Of a stretch of DNA of 64,000 nucleotides, positions 17,871 through 27,267 are shown piece after piece. Location: assembly GCA_964388445.1 (NCBI GenBank), contig CAYMAI010000001.1:310001-374000 (forward strand). The letters are read 5' to 3'. The number at the start of each line of letters is the position of its first letter. Within the stretch, counting starts at the first letter, position 1. A program made the translations under genes and the position numbers. The notes below the pieces were generated by a model. That model did not search any database and was not told the DNA's origin. It saw only the letters and a list, made by a program, of their open reading frames with translations. This DNA is from CAYMAI01 sp964388445. GTDB taxonomy: Bacteria > 4484-113 > JAGGVC01.

Positions 17871-19264
17871 ACGGCGGCAGCCTCCGGTTCAATCTCGCGA
17901 GCCGCCGCGAGATAATTTATAACCTGCGATGCGGCTTCGTATCCGCTTGTTACCGCGTGTTCCATGCCGACGCCAGTAAGATAATTGCCCGCGAGAAACA
18001 CTCCCGGCGCGCCCTTGATCGCGCTTTTGATTTCGTCCATCCGGCGGGGATGTTCAGGCGTAAGCTGGGGAATGGCGGCGGGATATCGGATAATTTTGTT
18101 CATTTCCGGAGGAGATAATTCGACGCCGAATATGCGCGAATGCTCCAATATCAATAACTCCAGAATTTTGGCGTCGCTAAGTTCCATCGCCGGTTTATCC
18201 GTCATGCCGCCGTAATAAGAAGTGTAAAGCAGCTTGCCTTCCGGCGCACGGCCGCAAAAAAGCTGAGATGAGAATATCGTTCCGAGCACGCGAATATCGT
18301 ACATTCTCGGCATAAGAAATCCGAATCCGTTTGGTAATCCTTTCGCATTTTCCGGCTGACTCCAGTGAATCAGCGTTACTGGAGACATTGGAATAGACGA
18401 AAGAGGCTCGACGGCTTTCGGCGCGATACTTCTCAATATACCCGGCGCGATATTCGGCGGCACCGCGCATATTACCGTGCGTGAATGAAATTCGCCGGCT
18501 TTTGTTTCGACCGTATAGCCGTCGCTGTTTTTGCGAATACTTATCGCGGGATTCGACGTTAAAAGTCTTTCGCCGAGACGGACGGCAAGCTCTTCGGTAA
18601 TCGCGCCGAGGCCGCCTTTGAAGCTGTAAAGACCTTTATGCGACTCGATTTTTTCGCGGCGCATCCGCTTTTTCTTGGCGCGCATGTATATAATCGCGCC
18701 GAGAATCATCGAACCGGATTCCCGCTCGAAATTCCAGAATTTTTCAAACGCGGCTTTCGCACCCAGCATTTTTACGTCCCCGGCGTATATGCCTGATACG
18801 AAGGGACTCATAATGTACGTCGCCGCTTCTTTGCCGAATCTTCTGACGAAGAAATCCCACGCCGTGTCTTCGGGCGAAGCGCCGCAGGGAACGAACGGCT
18901 CTGCCATAAGTCTCAACTTCGCTTTTCCGGAAAGCAGCTTCGTTCCGATAAAGCTCGAAATGCCGGAGGGTAGCGCGTGCAGCTTTCCATCCCGGTAAAT
19001 ATACCGATTATCCGCATGCGCGGAAGAAGGCTCGGCATATTCTTCAAAGTCGAGTTCGCGGGCGAGCTTCCATATAAACTCGGACGAGCCGAGAAAGCTG
19101 TACGGACCGATTTCTAGCCTGAAACCTTCATAATCGATAGTGCGAATGCTGCCGCCCGCAAATTGCCCAGCTTCGACTACCGTTACGTCGAGTCCGGACT
19201 GCAGCAGCTTAAAGCCCGAGGTAAGCCCGGCGATGCCTCCACCGATTACGATTGCGTCAAGCAC
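17867..19264 (-). CDS. hemY: Protoporphyrinogen oxidase, HemY type
   Basis: FAD enzyme that oxidises protoporphyrinogen IX to protoporphyrin IX using oxygen. It has the N-terminal dinucleotide motif VIGGGIAGLTSGFKLLQSG with E30-like VVEAG, GSIRT, and the family signature SPFVSGIYAGDVKMLG. The C-terminal FAD segment is GVFLAGNYLTGVGMEHAVTSG. It is 465 aa, typical of HemY. Some HemY homologues oxidise coproporphyrinogen instead, but the HemN and HemH neighbours favour the protoporphyrin route. Overlaps hemH by 8 nt and hemA by 4 nt. Confidence 0.94.
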   Translation of the reverse strand: MLDAIVIGGGIAGLTSGFKLLQSGLDVTVVEAGQFAGGSIRTIDYEGFRLEIGPYSFLGSSEFIWKLARELDFEEYAEPSSAHADNRYIYRDGKLHALPSGISSFIGTKLLSGKAKLRLMAEPFVPCGASPEDTAWDFFVRRFGKEAATYIMSPFVSGIYAGDVKMLGAKAAFEKFWNFERESGSMILGAIIYMRAKKKRMRREKIESHKGLYSFKGGLGAITEELAVRLGERLLTSNPAISIRKNSDGYTVETKAGEFHSRTVICAVPPNIAPGILRSIAPKAVEPLSSIPMSPVTLIHWSQPENAKGLPNGFGFLMPRMYDIRVLGTIFSSQLFCGRAPEGKLLYTSYYGGMTDKPAMELSDAKILELLILEHSRIFGVELSPPEMNKIIRYPAAIPQLTPEHPRRMDEIKSAIKGAPGVFLAGNYLTGVGMEHAVTSGYEAASQVINYLAAAREIEPEAAAV

Positions 19265-20231
19265 CGGCGGCCTCCCACATTTCGATAGCGCCGATTGTCA
19301 TTTCCGCCAGCGCGGAAATATATTCCGGCGAGCTTTCGAGAGTTGGGACGCGAATGTATGATTTCAACCCCGCCGCTTTGCAGGTATCTTTAAATTCTAC
19401 GTCGAGGTCGTAAAGGGTTTCTAAATTTTCGCTCACGAAACTCAATGGCTGAACTATAAGCTGTTTGACGCCATTACTTATAAGCGATTCGAGTTCTTCT
19501 TCGAGGGTAGGGCCGCGCCATTTAACCGGTCCGACGCGGCTTTGATATGCAAGACTGTAAGGGGGCAATACGTCAGCCGATTCGCAAATTGCACGCGCGG
19601 TTTCTTCCACTTCGTCCGCGTACGGGTCGCCGCCGCGAATATACGATTCCGGTATGCTGTGCGCGGCAAAAAGAATATGCGTATTCAAGTTTATATTCGC
19701 CTTGCTTATTGCATTCAATAGCAGCTTCCTCATCGCGAAAATATAATTCGCATTGTTGAAATGCCTGTCGATTATTCTATAATCGATGCCATCATCGATT
19801 TGGTTTTCGAAATCGCGAATAGAAGACAAAGTGGAGACGGTGGAATACTGCGGATATAGCGGAATGACTACCAATCGATTGCACCCGCCGAGTTTCAGAG
19901 TGGATAGCGCGTCCGAAACGGACGGCGGGGTATATCGCATCGCGAACGCGGCCGGAAGGCCCGTCGATTTCGCCAGTTCTTCCGACTGCTTTCTCGTTGC
20001 GTCCTCAATCGGCGATTTGCCGCCGATTAACTCGTAGCGCTTAATAACCTTCGGTGCGCGTTTGCGCGATACCGCTTTTGCGAACGGCTTTTGAAAAAGC
20101 GCGCCGAGCGGCAGCCGAATCATCAGCGGATCGGCCAAAAGGCTGTATATGTACGATTCCACTTCGTCAATCGAATTCGGGCCGCCCATGTTAAGCAGCA
20201 GAATTCCGTATTTTGGCAGGAGTATGTTCAT
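19257..20231 (-). CDS. hemH: Ferrochelatase
   Basis: Inserts ferrous iron into the porphyrin. Motifs include GILLLNMGGPNSIDEVESYI, LYPQYSTVSTLSS, the catalytic His191 in FAAHSIPESYIRGGDPY, and the acidic helix QPLSFVSENLETLYDLD with Glu268 and Glu271. At 324 aa it is the short soluble form without a C-terminal iron-sulfur or membrane extension. It follows hemN after 27 nt. Confidence 0.96.
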   Translation of the reverse strand: MNILLPKYGILLLNMGGPNSIDEVESYIYSLLADPLMIRLPLGALFQKPFAKAVSRKRAPKVIKRYELIGGKSPIEDATRKQSEELAKSTGLPAAFAMRYTPPSVSDALSTLKLGGCNRLVVIPLYPQYSTVSTLSSIRDFENQIDDGIDYRIIDRHFNNANYIFAMRKLLLNAISKANINLNTHILFAAHSIPESYIRGGDPYADEVEETARAICESADVLPPYSLAYQSRVGPVKWRGPTLEEELESLISNGVKQLIVQPLSFVSENLETLYDLDVEFKDTCKAAGLKSYIRVPTLESSPEYISALAEMTIGAIEMWEAAGA

Positions 20232-20258
20232 TATTTCAACTTTGGTCCATCGCGATAC

Positions 20259-21629
20259 TTAAACCGTTTTGGAATACTTTTCTTCGCGCAAGTCCTTTTT
20301 CAAATATTCGTCGAACGGCATGCAAATATTCCTTATGAAAAACCTTCCCGTTTCGCCGACGGTAATATCCTTTTCGCCTAACTTCAACAGCCCGTCGTTT
20401 TCCATCGCGGATAGTTCAGAGAGTTCGCGCTCGAAATGACTTTCGAAATCGATTCCGAAGCGCTCTTCGATGGCGGTCATATCGAGGAAGAAGTTGCACA
20501 TAAGTTCGAGAATTACCGCGCCGCGAAGTTTATCTTCTTCGGTCTGTTCAAGTCCTTTAATCCAAATATTCCCGCCCGCTCCGGCGATGTACTTCGCCAC
20601 GGCTTTTTCGTTTTGCGTGAACGTAGTGCCCACGAAGCTGATCGATGACGCGCCGATTCCCGCAAGGTCGGTCGCTTTGAGCGTGGAATATCCCATGAAG
20701 TTGCGTGTAAGCCGCCTTGAATTGAGCGCGGTAATAAGCTCGTCGTCCGGCAGCGCGAAATGGTCCATTCCGACGTGCGCATACCCCGCGCCGGTAAGTA
20801 TTTCGTACGCGAGCCCGAATAGCTCCATACGCTCCGCGGTTTCCGGAAGCGGATATATTTCGAGATTCTTCTGATGCGGGCTGACCCACGGCACGTGAGC
20901 GTATCCGAACACCGCGATACGGGACGGCGCGATTTCGGCGGTTTTACGGCAGGTTTCGGAAAAAGTTTCCGGCGTTTGAAGCGGCAACCCGTATATCAAA
21001 TCTATGTTTATCGCGGAATGGCCCATCTTTCGAAGGTGCGATAACTTTTCCTTAAGACCATCTTCGCTCTGCACCCGCGCAATCGCCTTTTGCACATCGG
21101 GATTCAAATCCTGCACGCCGAAACTGAACCTGTTGAATCCCATTTCCACGAGAGCGCTTAAATAGTCCAAATCAACGGTTTCGGGATGAATCTCTATCGA
21201 GCGCTCGCCGTTTTTTGGAAAGTGAAACCGTTCTTTCAGTCCGTTAAAGAGCGCCGCCATTTGGTCCGGCGATAGAAACGTGGGAGTTCCGCCGCCGAGC
21301 GCAAGCTGCACCGCCTGCCTTCCGCCCCCGGTCAATTCCGCAATCCGCCCGGCTTCGCGCAAAACTGCGGCGATATACGCGTCCGTGTTCTCGTCGTTTT
21401 TGCATATCGTCGTGTGGCATCCGCAGTAAAGGCAGCGGCTTCTGCAAAACGGCACGTGAACGTAAAGCGAAATATCGCTTTCCATCGCCGAGGCGCGCCA
21501 CTTCGCCTCGATTGCCGCCGCGTCGAAATCGGTTTTGAATTGCGGCGCGGTCGGATAACTCGTATAGCGCGGCCCGCTCGTGGCGTATTTTTCGGAAAGC
21601 TCTTTCGGTATTTTTCTCGGTGAAATCAT
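20259..21629 (-). CDS. hemN: Oxygen-independent coproporphyrinogen III dehydrogenase
   Basis: Radical SAM enzyme that decarboxylates two propionates of coproporphyrinogen III to vinyl groups. The true HemN opening KYATSGPRYTSYPTAPQF is present, followed by the 4Fe-4S motif FCRSRCLYCGCH (Cys62, Cys66, Cys69 plus Cys71) and the SAM motif LGGGTPTFLS. These distinguish it from HemW-type heme chaperones. The 456 aa length is normal. Combining HemN with the oxygen-dependent HemY suggests growth where oxygen is low but present. Confidence 0.95.
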   Translation of the reverse strand: MISPRKIPKELSEKYATSGPRYTSYPTAPQFKTDFDAAAIEAKWRASAMESDISLYVHVPFCRSRCLYCGCHTTICKNDENTDAYIAAVLREAGRIAELTGGGRQAVQLALGGGTPTFLSPDQMAALFNGLKERFHFPKNGERSIEIHPETVDLDYLSALVEMGFNRFSFGVQDLNPDVQKAIARVQSEDGLKEKLSHLRKMGHSAINIDLIYGLPLQTPETFSETCRKTAEIAPSRIAVFGYAHVPWVSPHQKNLEIYPLPETAERMELFGLAYEILTGAGYAHVGMDHFALPDDELITALNSRRLTRNFMGYSTLKATDLAGIGASSISFVGTTFTQNEKAVAKYIAGAGGNIWIKGLEQTEEDKLRGAVILELMCNFFLDMTAIEERFGIDFESHFERELSELSAMENDGLLKLGEKDITVGETGRFFIRNICMPFDEYLKKDLREEKYSKTV

Positions 21630-21632
21630 TTC

Positions 21633-22706
21633 TCAGCCCCGTTCGCCCTCCGCGACGTTTTTCCATTTGACAACCGCGCTTACAAAAGCCTCGATTCCTT
21701 CAAGCGGCGTTTCCGGCGCGACGCCATGGCCGAGGTTGGCGATATGACCTTTGCCGCAGGTTTCCGCAAGCATCGCGCTGGTGCGCCTTTTAATTTCGTC
21801 CGGCTCCGCGAATAGCACGCCGGGGTCGAGATTGCCCTGCAAAGCGATGCCGCCGCCAAGCCGCCGCCGCACTTCGCCAAGCGATATCCGCCAGTCGATT
21901 CCCAAAACCGAAGCTCCGCTTTTTGCCGCGCTTTCGAGCACGTTGCCGACTCCGTTCACGTAATAGATGACCGGCGTACCCGGATGTTCTCGCGCAAGGC
22001 GCGCCGTAATCGCCTGCACGGATGGCAGCGCGAACCTATCGAATTCGGCCCGGGAAAGCTCGCCGGCCCACGAATCGAAAAGCTGCACTGCGTCCGCTCC
22101 GGCCTCGACTTGCATTGCCAAATACTCGGCAGTAACGTCCGCGATTTTCGCAAGCAGCGCGCCAAAAGCCTGCGGCTCGCGAAACATCATCCGCTTTGTA
22201 GATGAAAAGCTTTTGCTGCCGCCGCCTTCGATCATATAACTCGCCACCGTGAACGGCGCGCCTGCGAAACCGATTAGCGCTTTTTCGCCGCCAAGCTCGC
22301 TTCGCACGATTTTCATCGCATCAGGCACGTATCCAAGCGCAGCCGCCGCGCCTTCGCATTTCAGCGATTCGGCGTCCGCCGCGGTTTCAACCTTCGGCGA
22401 GAGAGACAGCTTGGGTTCGTAAGCGACTGAAAGCCCCATCGCCTCCGGCACGACCAGAATGTCGCTGAAAATAATCGCAGCGTCCAGCGGAAATCTGCGC
22501 ACGGGCTGCAGCGTCACTTCAGCGGCTAGCGCTGGCGTTTTGGTGGTTTCGATAAAGCCGTGCCGCTCGCGCAGCGCGCGATATTCGGGCAGGGTGCGGC
22601 CCGCCTGGCGCATAATCCAGACCGGCGGCCTGTCAACGTTTTCGCCCTTGCAGGCGGCTATGAACCTTTGTCTCGAGGTAAACTGCAAAACGCTTCCCTT
22701 CGCCAC
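21633..22706 (-). CDS. hemE: Uroporphyrinogen decarboxylase
   Basis: Removes four carboxyls from uroporphyrinogen III. The signature PPVWIMRQAGRTLPEYRALR is near the N-terminus, with FSDILVVPEAMG and the catalytic-loop region GFAGAPFTVASYMIEGGGS further on. It is the first gene of the 11-gene heme operon. Two starts are possible: the GTG at 22706, or a TTG at 22688 that has AAGGGA 6 nt upstream and gives a start closer to most HemE proteins. Confidence 0.96.
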   Translation of the reverse strand: MAKGSVLQFTSRQRFIAACKGENVDRPPVWIMRQAGRTLPEYRALRERHGFIETTKTPALAAEVTLQPVRRFPLDAAIIFSDILVVPEAMGLSVAYEPKLSLSPKVETAADAESLKCEGAAAALGYVPDAMKIVRSELGGEKALIGFAGAPFTVASYMIEGGGSKSFSSTKRMMFREPQAFGALLAKIADVTAEYLAMQVEAGADAVQLFDSWAGELSRAEFDRFALPSVQAITARLAREHPGTPVIYYVNGVGNVLESAAKSGASVLGIDWRISLGEVRRRLGGGIALQGNLDPGVLFAEPDEIKRRTSAMLAETCGKGHIANLGHGVAPETPLEGIEAFVSAVVKWKNVAEGERG

Positions 22707-22875
22707 TACGAATAGCCCGCCCGCGCCCGAAACCGCGTTTGCCGAAGCGGATAGGATGCTGTTTCCGGAAAAAAATAAGGCGGACGGCGGCGGATAAATA
22801 CTACCTCAAATAACACCTTAATACAAGGAATTGGAGTTTGTGAGCGATAGCGCTTTGCCCGGCATTTACGCATCG

Positions 22876-23403
22876 TTATTCCGGCATTTTTTCCGGCACA
22901 GGCGGCTCGCAATGAAATGCCAACAGACGATGACCGCGCCCGGCTTTTTGAACGAGCACAACCGAGATGTAACGCTGTCCGGGCGAAGGAGTTTCGGTTG
23001 CAGGCGACAGCTCTAATGCGATATGCATTTTCGTACTGCGAATTACGGTGAACTCGTATTCGGAAGCAAGCGGCGCGTAATCCAAATCGCCGTATCTCGA
23101 CGTAAAGTATGCTCCGCCTTCCCGGAACTCCATAATGTGCATCCATTCTCTGCCGGTCTGGCCGGAGCGCCAGTTGTTGACGTAAATGTCGGGATTATTG
23201 AACGGCCAAATTCCGGGCTGGGCAATGATGTCGATGGAGTTGCCATCTTGCACCAATGCCGGCCGGTCGATATAAACGCCCCTGAAAATGCCGTATGCGA
23301 TAAGCAAGCTTATAAGAACGGCTCTGGCGATAGCCGTTCGGCGCTTAACTTGCGGGCTGTTCCGCAAGTTTTTCTCGGATTCGAGTTTTTCCTTTTGCTC
23401 CAA
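22876..23403 (-). CDS. Membrane-anchored protein of unknown function
   Basis: Not recognised. A charged N-terminus (about 27 residues) is followed by one membrane span (AIARAVLISLLIAYGIFRGVY) and about 125 exported residues with aromatic-rich beta-strand pattern (DIYVNNWRSGQTGREWMHIMEF, GQRYISVVLVQKAG). The start is uncertain: TTG codons at 23403 and 23367 both lack a clear ribosome site. It is oriented like the heme operon and 169 nt upstream of hemE, so it could be co-transcribed. Confidence 0.5.
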   Translation of the reverse strand: MEQKEKLESEKNLRNSPQVKRRTAIARAVLISLLIAYGIFRGVYIDRPALVQDGNSIDIIAQPGIWPFNNPDIYVNNWRSGQTGREWMHIMEFREGGAYFTSRYGDLDYAPLASEYEFTVIRSTKMHIALELSPATETPSPGQRYISVVLVQKAGRGHRLLAFHCEPPVPEKMPE

Positions 23404-23425
23404 AATACAAAATTAGCAAATTCTG

Positions 23426-23434
23426 TGATATAAT
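23426..23434 (+). promoter_or_regulatory. Extended -10 promoter of the dockerin-like lipoprotein gene
   Basis: TGATATAAT is a perfect extended -10 site. It leaves a 5' leader of roughly 140 nt before the gene at 23578, in which I see no recognisable riboswitch. Confidence 0.5.
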
Positions 23435-23577
23435 ACAATCGTTGCGACGCCGGCCTTAGGTCGAGAAGGCCTGTTATAGCGGTGCCGGCTTTGTGCATAT
23501 TTTATTCTCCCATCCAGCCAATAATTCGTCCGTCCGCTTCTGCGCGTCGTTGCGTGCCGGTTTAACGGAGCCTTAAA

Positions 23578-26022
23578 ATGAAGTGCTTTTTCAATATTTT
23601 AGTTTGTTCGGTTTGCATAGCGGCAAGTTTGGTCGCATGCGGGACTTTCGAAAAAAATCCCGCTGTCTCTAAATCCATAGAGGGGGAAAACCTTGAGTTA
23701 AAATCCGGGGAAGAGGCAATAGTTGATGAGTTTACGCTCGACGAAATTTCAGCCGAGCTCGACCGCTTGGATATTGAGAAACGATTCGGAGATTTGGGAA
23801 AAGCGCTGAAATCGGCTTTTTTGGCGGCGGTTTCCGATTCTCTAGGTGGAAAGCCCTCAATATCAAGCGCGGTTGCGGATTTAACTTTCGACCATGCCGA
23901 AAATGCGCTCATTTGGTCTTACGTTAACCCGGGCGATTACGATTTGAACGGTCTGGTTGAAGTTGCCGACATCATCCCAATCGCCGAAAACTACCTAGCC
24001 AAAATCGGTAATGGCGCTGGAAATGAGGAATTGAAAAAGTGGATTGACGGAGACGGAAACGGAGAAGTTGGAGTATCCGATATAACCGTTATTGCGCAAA
24101 ATTATATGTCGCACGTCGATGGCTATTCAGTTTATGGAAGATACCGCCCGTATGAAGATTTCGAGAGATTGGCAGATTTGGAATTCGCTGCCGGAGCCGG
24201 AAATTATCCGAAGTTGTTCAAGTTCGAATTATCTGAAGATAGTCCAAGGTTCCTATACGTAGTTCCCTTCGATTCCAATGGCGATCGGTATCCGTCGGGG
24301 AAAATTGTGGATACGGGAAACAGAAATCCAAGAGCAGTTCTTAACACCGACAAAAAAGTAGGTATCGCGCCGTTAACAGTGACCTTTGACGGAAGAAACA
24401 GCGAAGACATCGACGGTAATGTAATCAGTTATAGATGGATTTGGAGTGAAGAAGAAGGCTTTGACACGAGATTTGATAATTTCCGCCGCTTTGACCGAAC
24501 CTTCGGGTATCCGGGCGAATACGACGTATCGGTAATTGTCAGAGATAATGAAGGCGCGCTGGGATCGGCCACGGTGCATATCTCCGTTTCAGGGGAAAAC
24601 GATTTATACGAAGTGGAACCGAACAACGGCCCTGAGAATGCGAACCCGCTACCGGAATTGCCGATTGATGCAGGTATTGTTAAAGGAAGCATCGGTTCAA
24701 CCGCAAGCTTCCTGGGCTATTCGGGCGATTACGAAGATTGGTACTCGTTTTCCGTTCCCGAAAGCGGCTTTGTACTGCTGTATATTGGACATCCAGCCAA
24801 CTTGCTTTATGAAGGCAAAGATAACATAGCCCTCCTTACTTACGATCAAGGCGGTCCGGGCGTACTTTTGGAAGCTCATCTCGAAAGTATGAAACCGGCT
24901 TTCCTGCGTGTTTTTAGTATCCCATACTATCAGTATCACTCCGAATACGATATATACGGCTCATTTTCTCCGCAAATATTCAAGTGGAACTACTTTCTGG
25001 AACCGAATGTATTTTCGGAATATTCATCGAGAATGGCAATTCAGCACCATCACTTAAATGCTGTTTGCATCAATGGTACAATTCATGCAGCCTTTATGCA
25101 ATATCTTTCGCCAAGCGGTGAGTATGCAATTGTGTATGCAACATACAGCGGATCCGAATGGATCTTTGAGCCTGTATTGCATTCGCCAAATGTATTTTCT
25201 CAAATAAAGCTCCAAATGGATTCAACCAACCGTCCATGCATCGCTTTTTATGAGCTGGATACTGCAACAGGAATCAGAACTCTTAAAGTGGTGCGCAAGT
25301 CCGGCTCGATCTGGAATTACGAAGATATTAACGCAATCGCGCCTTATATGTATGGCAACCTTGGCTTTGCGATCGACAATTTCGATAATTTAGTTCTTGC
25401 CTATGCCGATTATGGATCATCCCTACTTAGAATAGTTTACGAGACAGACGACGGATTTAAGGTTTTCAGCACGCGAACAAAAGCATCTTTAGACGGCAAT
25501 ATTGCCGTTGCCATCGATCAAAGCAATGCGATAAACGTATTTTACAATCGTTATACCTCGTCTCATGTTACTCTTGGCAAATTCGACCGTGCCGCATATG
25601 AATATGAGACCATAAGCGAACTCGGCGATGCGCTGGATATGGCTATTGATGAGGAGGGCAAGTATCACCTGTTGTATAATATTGAAGCGCCATATTATGG
25701 CCATAACATGACCTATTCCATAGGACAAAGTGGGTCGTGGAATAGCGAAGTAGTATGGGATAATGCCCAGTATGGTTCGATTGGGAAAATACTAATGGAC
25801 CTAGAGCCAAGGATAATCGTAGGGACAAAAATGTATAGGGATTACGCGGATCTCGTGCATTATATAGCTCTCGATAACGGGCAATGGGTTGCCGACAAAG
25901 TCGAAATAATGGCATCCGGCATGCCAACTATGTTCAATTATCAAGGTAAGGATACTATATTGTATGTATATAATCCAAGGCAATCCACGGAATTTCACTT
26001 AAAGTGGGCTATCAAGGAATAA
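23578..26022 (+). CDS. Surface lipoprotein with dockerin-like, PKD and propeller-like domains
   Basis: An 814-residue lipoprotein with lipobox SLVAC (Cys21). Residues about 118-180 hold two dockerin/EF-hand-like repeats, GDYDLNGLVEVADIIPIAE and DGDGNGEVGVSDITVIAQN, each a calcium loop plus helix. A PKD domain follows at about 248-340 (PLTVTFDGRNSEDIDG, GEYDVSVIVRDNEG). Next comes a pre-peptidase-C-like domain starting EVEPNNGPENANPLP, and then about 330 residues of repeated strands (HAAFMQYLSPSGEYAIVYA, NLVLAYADYGSSLLRIVY, INVFYNRY) resembling a BNR-type beta-propeller. A binding or adhesion role is likely; no catalytic motif is seen. GGAG lies 8 nt before the ATG. The gene is richer in A+T than its neighbours. 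Confidence 0.8.
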   Translation: MKCFFNILVCSVCIAASLVACGTFEKNPAVSKSIEGENLELKSGEEAIVDEFTLDEISAELDRLDIEKRFGDLGKALKSAFLAAVSDSLGGKPSISSAVADLTFDHAENALIWSYVNPGDYDLNGLVEVADIIPIAENYLAKIGNGAGNEELKKWIDGDGNGEVGVSDITVIAQNYMSHVDGYSVYGRYRPYEDFERLADLEFAAGAGNYPKLFKFELSEDSPRFLYVVPFDSNGDRYPSGKIVDTGNRNPRAVLNTDKKVGIAPLTVTFDGRNSEDIDGNVISYRWIWSEEEGFDTRFDNFRRFDRTFGYPGEYDVSVIVRDNEGALGSATVHISVSGENDLYEVEPNNGPENANPLPELPIDAGIVKGSIGSTASFLGYSGDYEDWYSFSVPESGFVLLYIGHPANLLYEGKDNIALLTYDQGGPGVLLEAHLESMKPAFLRVFSIPYYQYHSEYDIYGSFSPQIFKWNYFLEPNVFSEYSSRMAIQHHHLNAVCINGTIHAAFMQYLSPSGEYAIVYATYSGSEWIFEPVLHSPNVFSQIKLQMDSTNRPCIAFYELDTATGIRTLKVVRKSGSIWNYEDINAIAPYMYGNLGFAIDNFDNLVLAYADYGSSLLRIVYETDDGFKVFSTRTKASLDGNIAVAIDQSNAINVFYNRYTSSHVTLGKFDRAAYEYETISELGDALDMAIDEEGKYHLLYNIEAPYYGHNMTYSIGQSGSWNSEVVWDNAQYGSIGKILMDLEPRIIVGTKMYRDYADLVHYIALDNGQWVADKVEIMASGMPTMFNYQGKDTILYVYNPRQSTEFHLKWAIKE

Positions 26023-26037
26023 CCCCCAAGAATGAAA

Positions 26038-26946
26038 CTAGCTGAAATGTCTTTTTGTTTCCGAATGATAGGTTGTGCCTACGCTGTTTTTGCGTGCGCT
26101 CAGCCATTCCGACAGCTTCGTTTGCGCGGTCGCGGGCGAATCGTTCGATAGTACGCCGCTCGTAAGCTGCGCAATTTCATCGCGGGACAATACAAAGTCG
26201 CCGGTAAACAGACTCAAAACGGATGTAAGAAAATATGCGAGCGGGTTCGGCGCGCCGAAAACGAGGGAACGGCTTCCAACCGTATTTCTTATCCGAATGA
26301 CTAAGTCGCGGAATGCGTAAGATTCCGGTCCGGCCGCGTCGATTATTATGGAATCATTCGATTCGACGGCATCGGCAATTAGCTCCGCGAAATCTTCCAC
26401 GAAAACTGGCTTGATTCCATATTTGCCGTTGCCGGGATAGACAAATAGTGGAAACTTTCGCAGAAAATATGCGATGTTGTTTATCAATATATCCTCATCG
26501 CCGAATAGCACCGCGGGGCGCAAAATCGCGTATGACATTCGGCTCGATTGGATATGAGATTCCACTTCGGCCTTGCCGCGATAGTAAGGCGACGGACTGT
26601 CGAGAGATGGGTTAAGTATGCTGACATGAACTATGCGCGGCACTCCGGCGTCAGCAGCGGCGTCGATCAGTTTAATGCTGTTGGCCACGGCCTTTTCGTG
26701 GGTCGCGCCGCGGTGCCGATACCTTATCCAATATGTATTGACCAGCGCACTACATCCTTGCATGGCGTCTTTCAGCGAAGTTTTGTCGTCGAAATTCAGC
26801 GGGTGCGTATCCGCAATGTATGAAGGCGCATCGTGCGGTTTTGGCCTTGAGGTCAAGGTTGCGAATTCGTAGCCCCGCTTTGCCAGCTCTTTTGCCGCGT
26901 ATTTGCCACTGAATCCGTACGCGCCTGTTATCGCAATTCTCGGCAT
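26038..26946 (-). CDS. NAD(P)-binding extended SDR (NmrA/NDUFA9-like)
   Basis: Rossmann-fold protein starting PRIAITGAYGFSGKYAAKEL, the G-x-x-G-x-x-G of atypical/extended SDRs. VNTYWIRYRHRGATHEKAV replaces the usual catalytic region; HVSILNPS and YYRGKAEVESHIQSS carry the usual YxxxK-like element. The YGIKPVFVEDFAELI segment is typical of the NDUFA9-like group. Substrate unknown. The ATG at 26946 follows GGAAGGGG by 4 nt; a TTG 12 nt earlier is less likely. It lies 12 nt after xseB and probably in the same transcript. Confidence 0.8.
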   Translation of the reverse strand: MPRIAITGAYGFSGKYAAKELAKRGYEFATLTSRPKPHDAPSYIADTHPLNFDDKTSLKDAMQGCSALVNTYWIRYRHRGATHEKAVANSIKLIDAAADAGVPRIVHVSILNPSLDSPSPYYRGKAEVESHIQSSRMSYAILRPAVLFGDEDILINNIAYFLRKFPLFVYPGNGKYGIKPVFVEDFAELIADAVESNDSIIIDAAGPESYAFRDLVIRIRNTVGSRSLVFGAPNPLAYFLTSVLSLFTGDFVLSRDEIAQLTSGVLSNDSPATAQTKLSEWLSARKNSVGTTYHSETKRHFS

Positions 26947-26958
26947 ATCCCCTTCCAA

Positions 26959-27267
26959 TCAGTCCGAGTCTTCCGCCGAGCCGCCGTTCATTCCTTTGAT
27001 GACCCATTTGCCGTCGGGCGTTTTTTCGACGTACTTTCCGACGCGCTTCTTGGCTTCCTTAAGGTAGCCGTCGCATTTTTTGATGAGAGCGACGCCTTCC
27101 TCGAAAAGCCGCACCATTTCGCCCAGTTTCACGTCTTCGCGCTCGAGTTCGCCGACGATTTCGCGCAGTCGCTCGAACGTTTCTTCGAAGTCCGCGAGCG
27201 AGTCCTCACCGCTGTCAGAAAGTTCTCCGCCTTCGAAAAGCTCCTTGTCTTCCGTCATTTCAATCAC
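26959..27267 (-). CDS. xseB: Exodeoxyribonuclease VII small subunit
   Basis: Small helical subunit that surrounds XseA in the bidirectional single-strand exonuclease. The core FEETFERLREIVGELEREDVKLGEMVRLFEEGVALIKKCDGYLKEAKKRV is a full match to the family (shown in parts: LREIVGELE, LFEEGVALIKKC, YLKEAKKRV). An acidic N-terminus and a C-terminal extension bring it to 102 aa. It overlaps xseA by 4 nt. Start could be the ATG at 27267 or 27258. Confidence 0.93.
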   Translation of the reverse strand: MIEMTEDKELFEGGELSDSGEDSLADFEETFERLREIVGELEREDVKLGEMVRLFEEGVALIKKCDGYLKEAKKRVGKYVEKTPDGKWVIKGMNGGSAEDSD

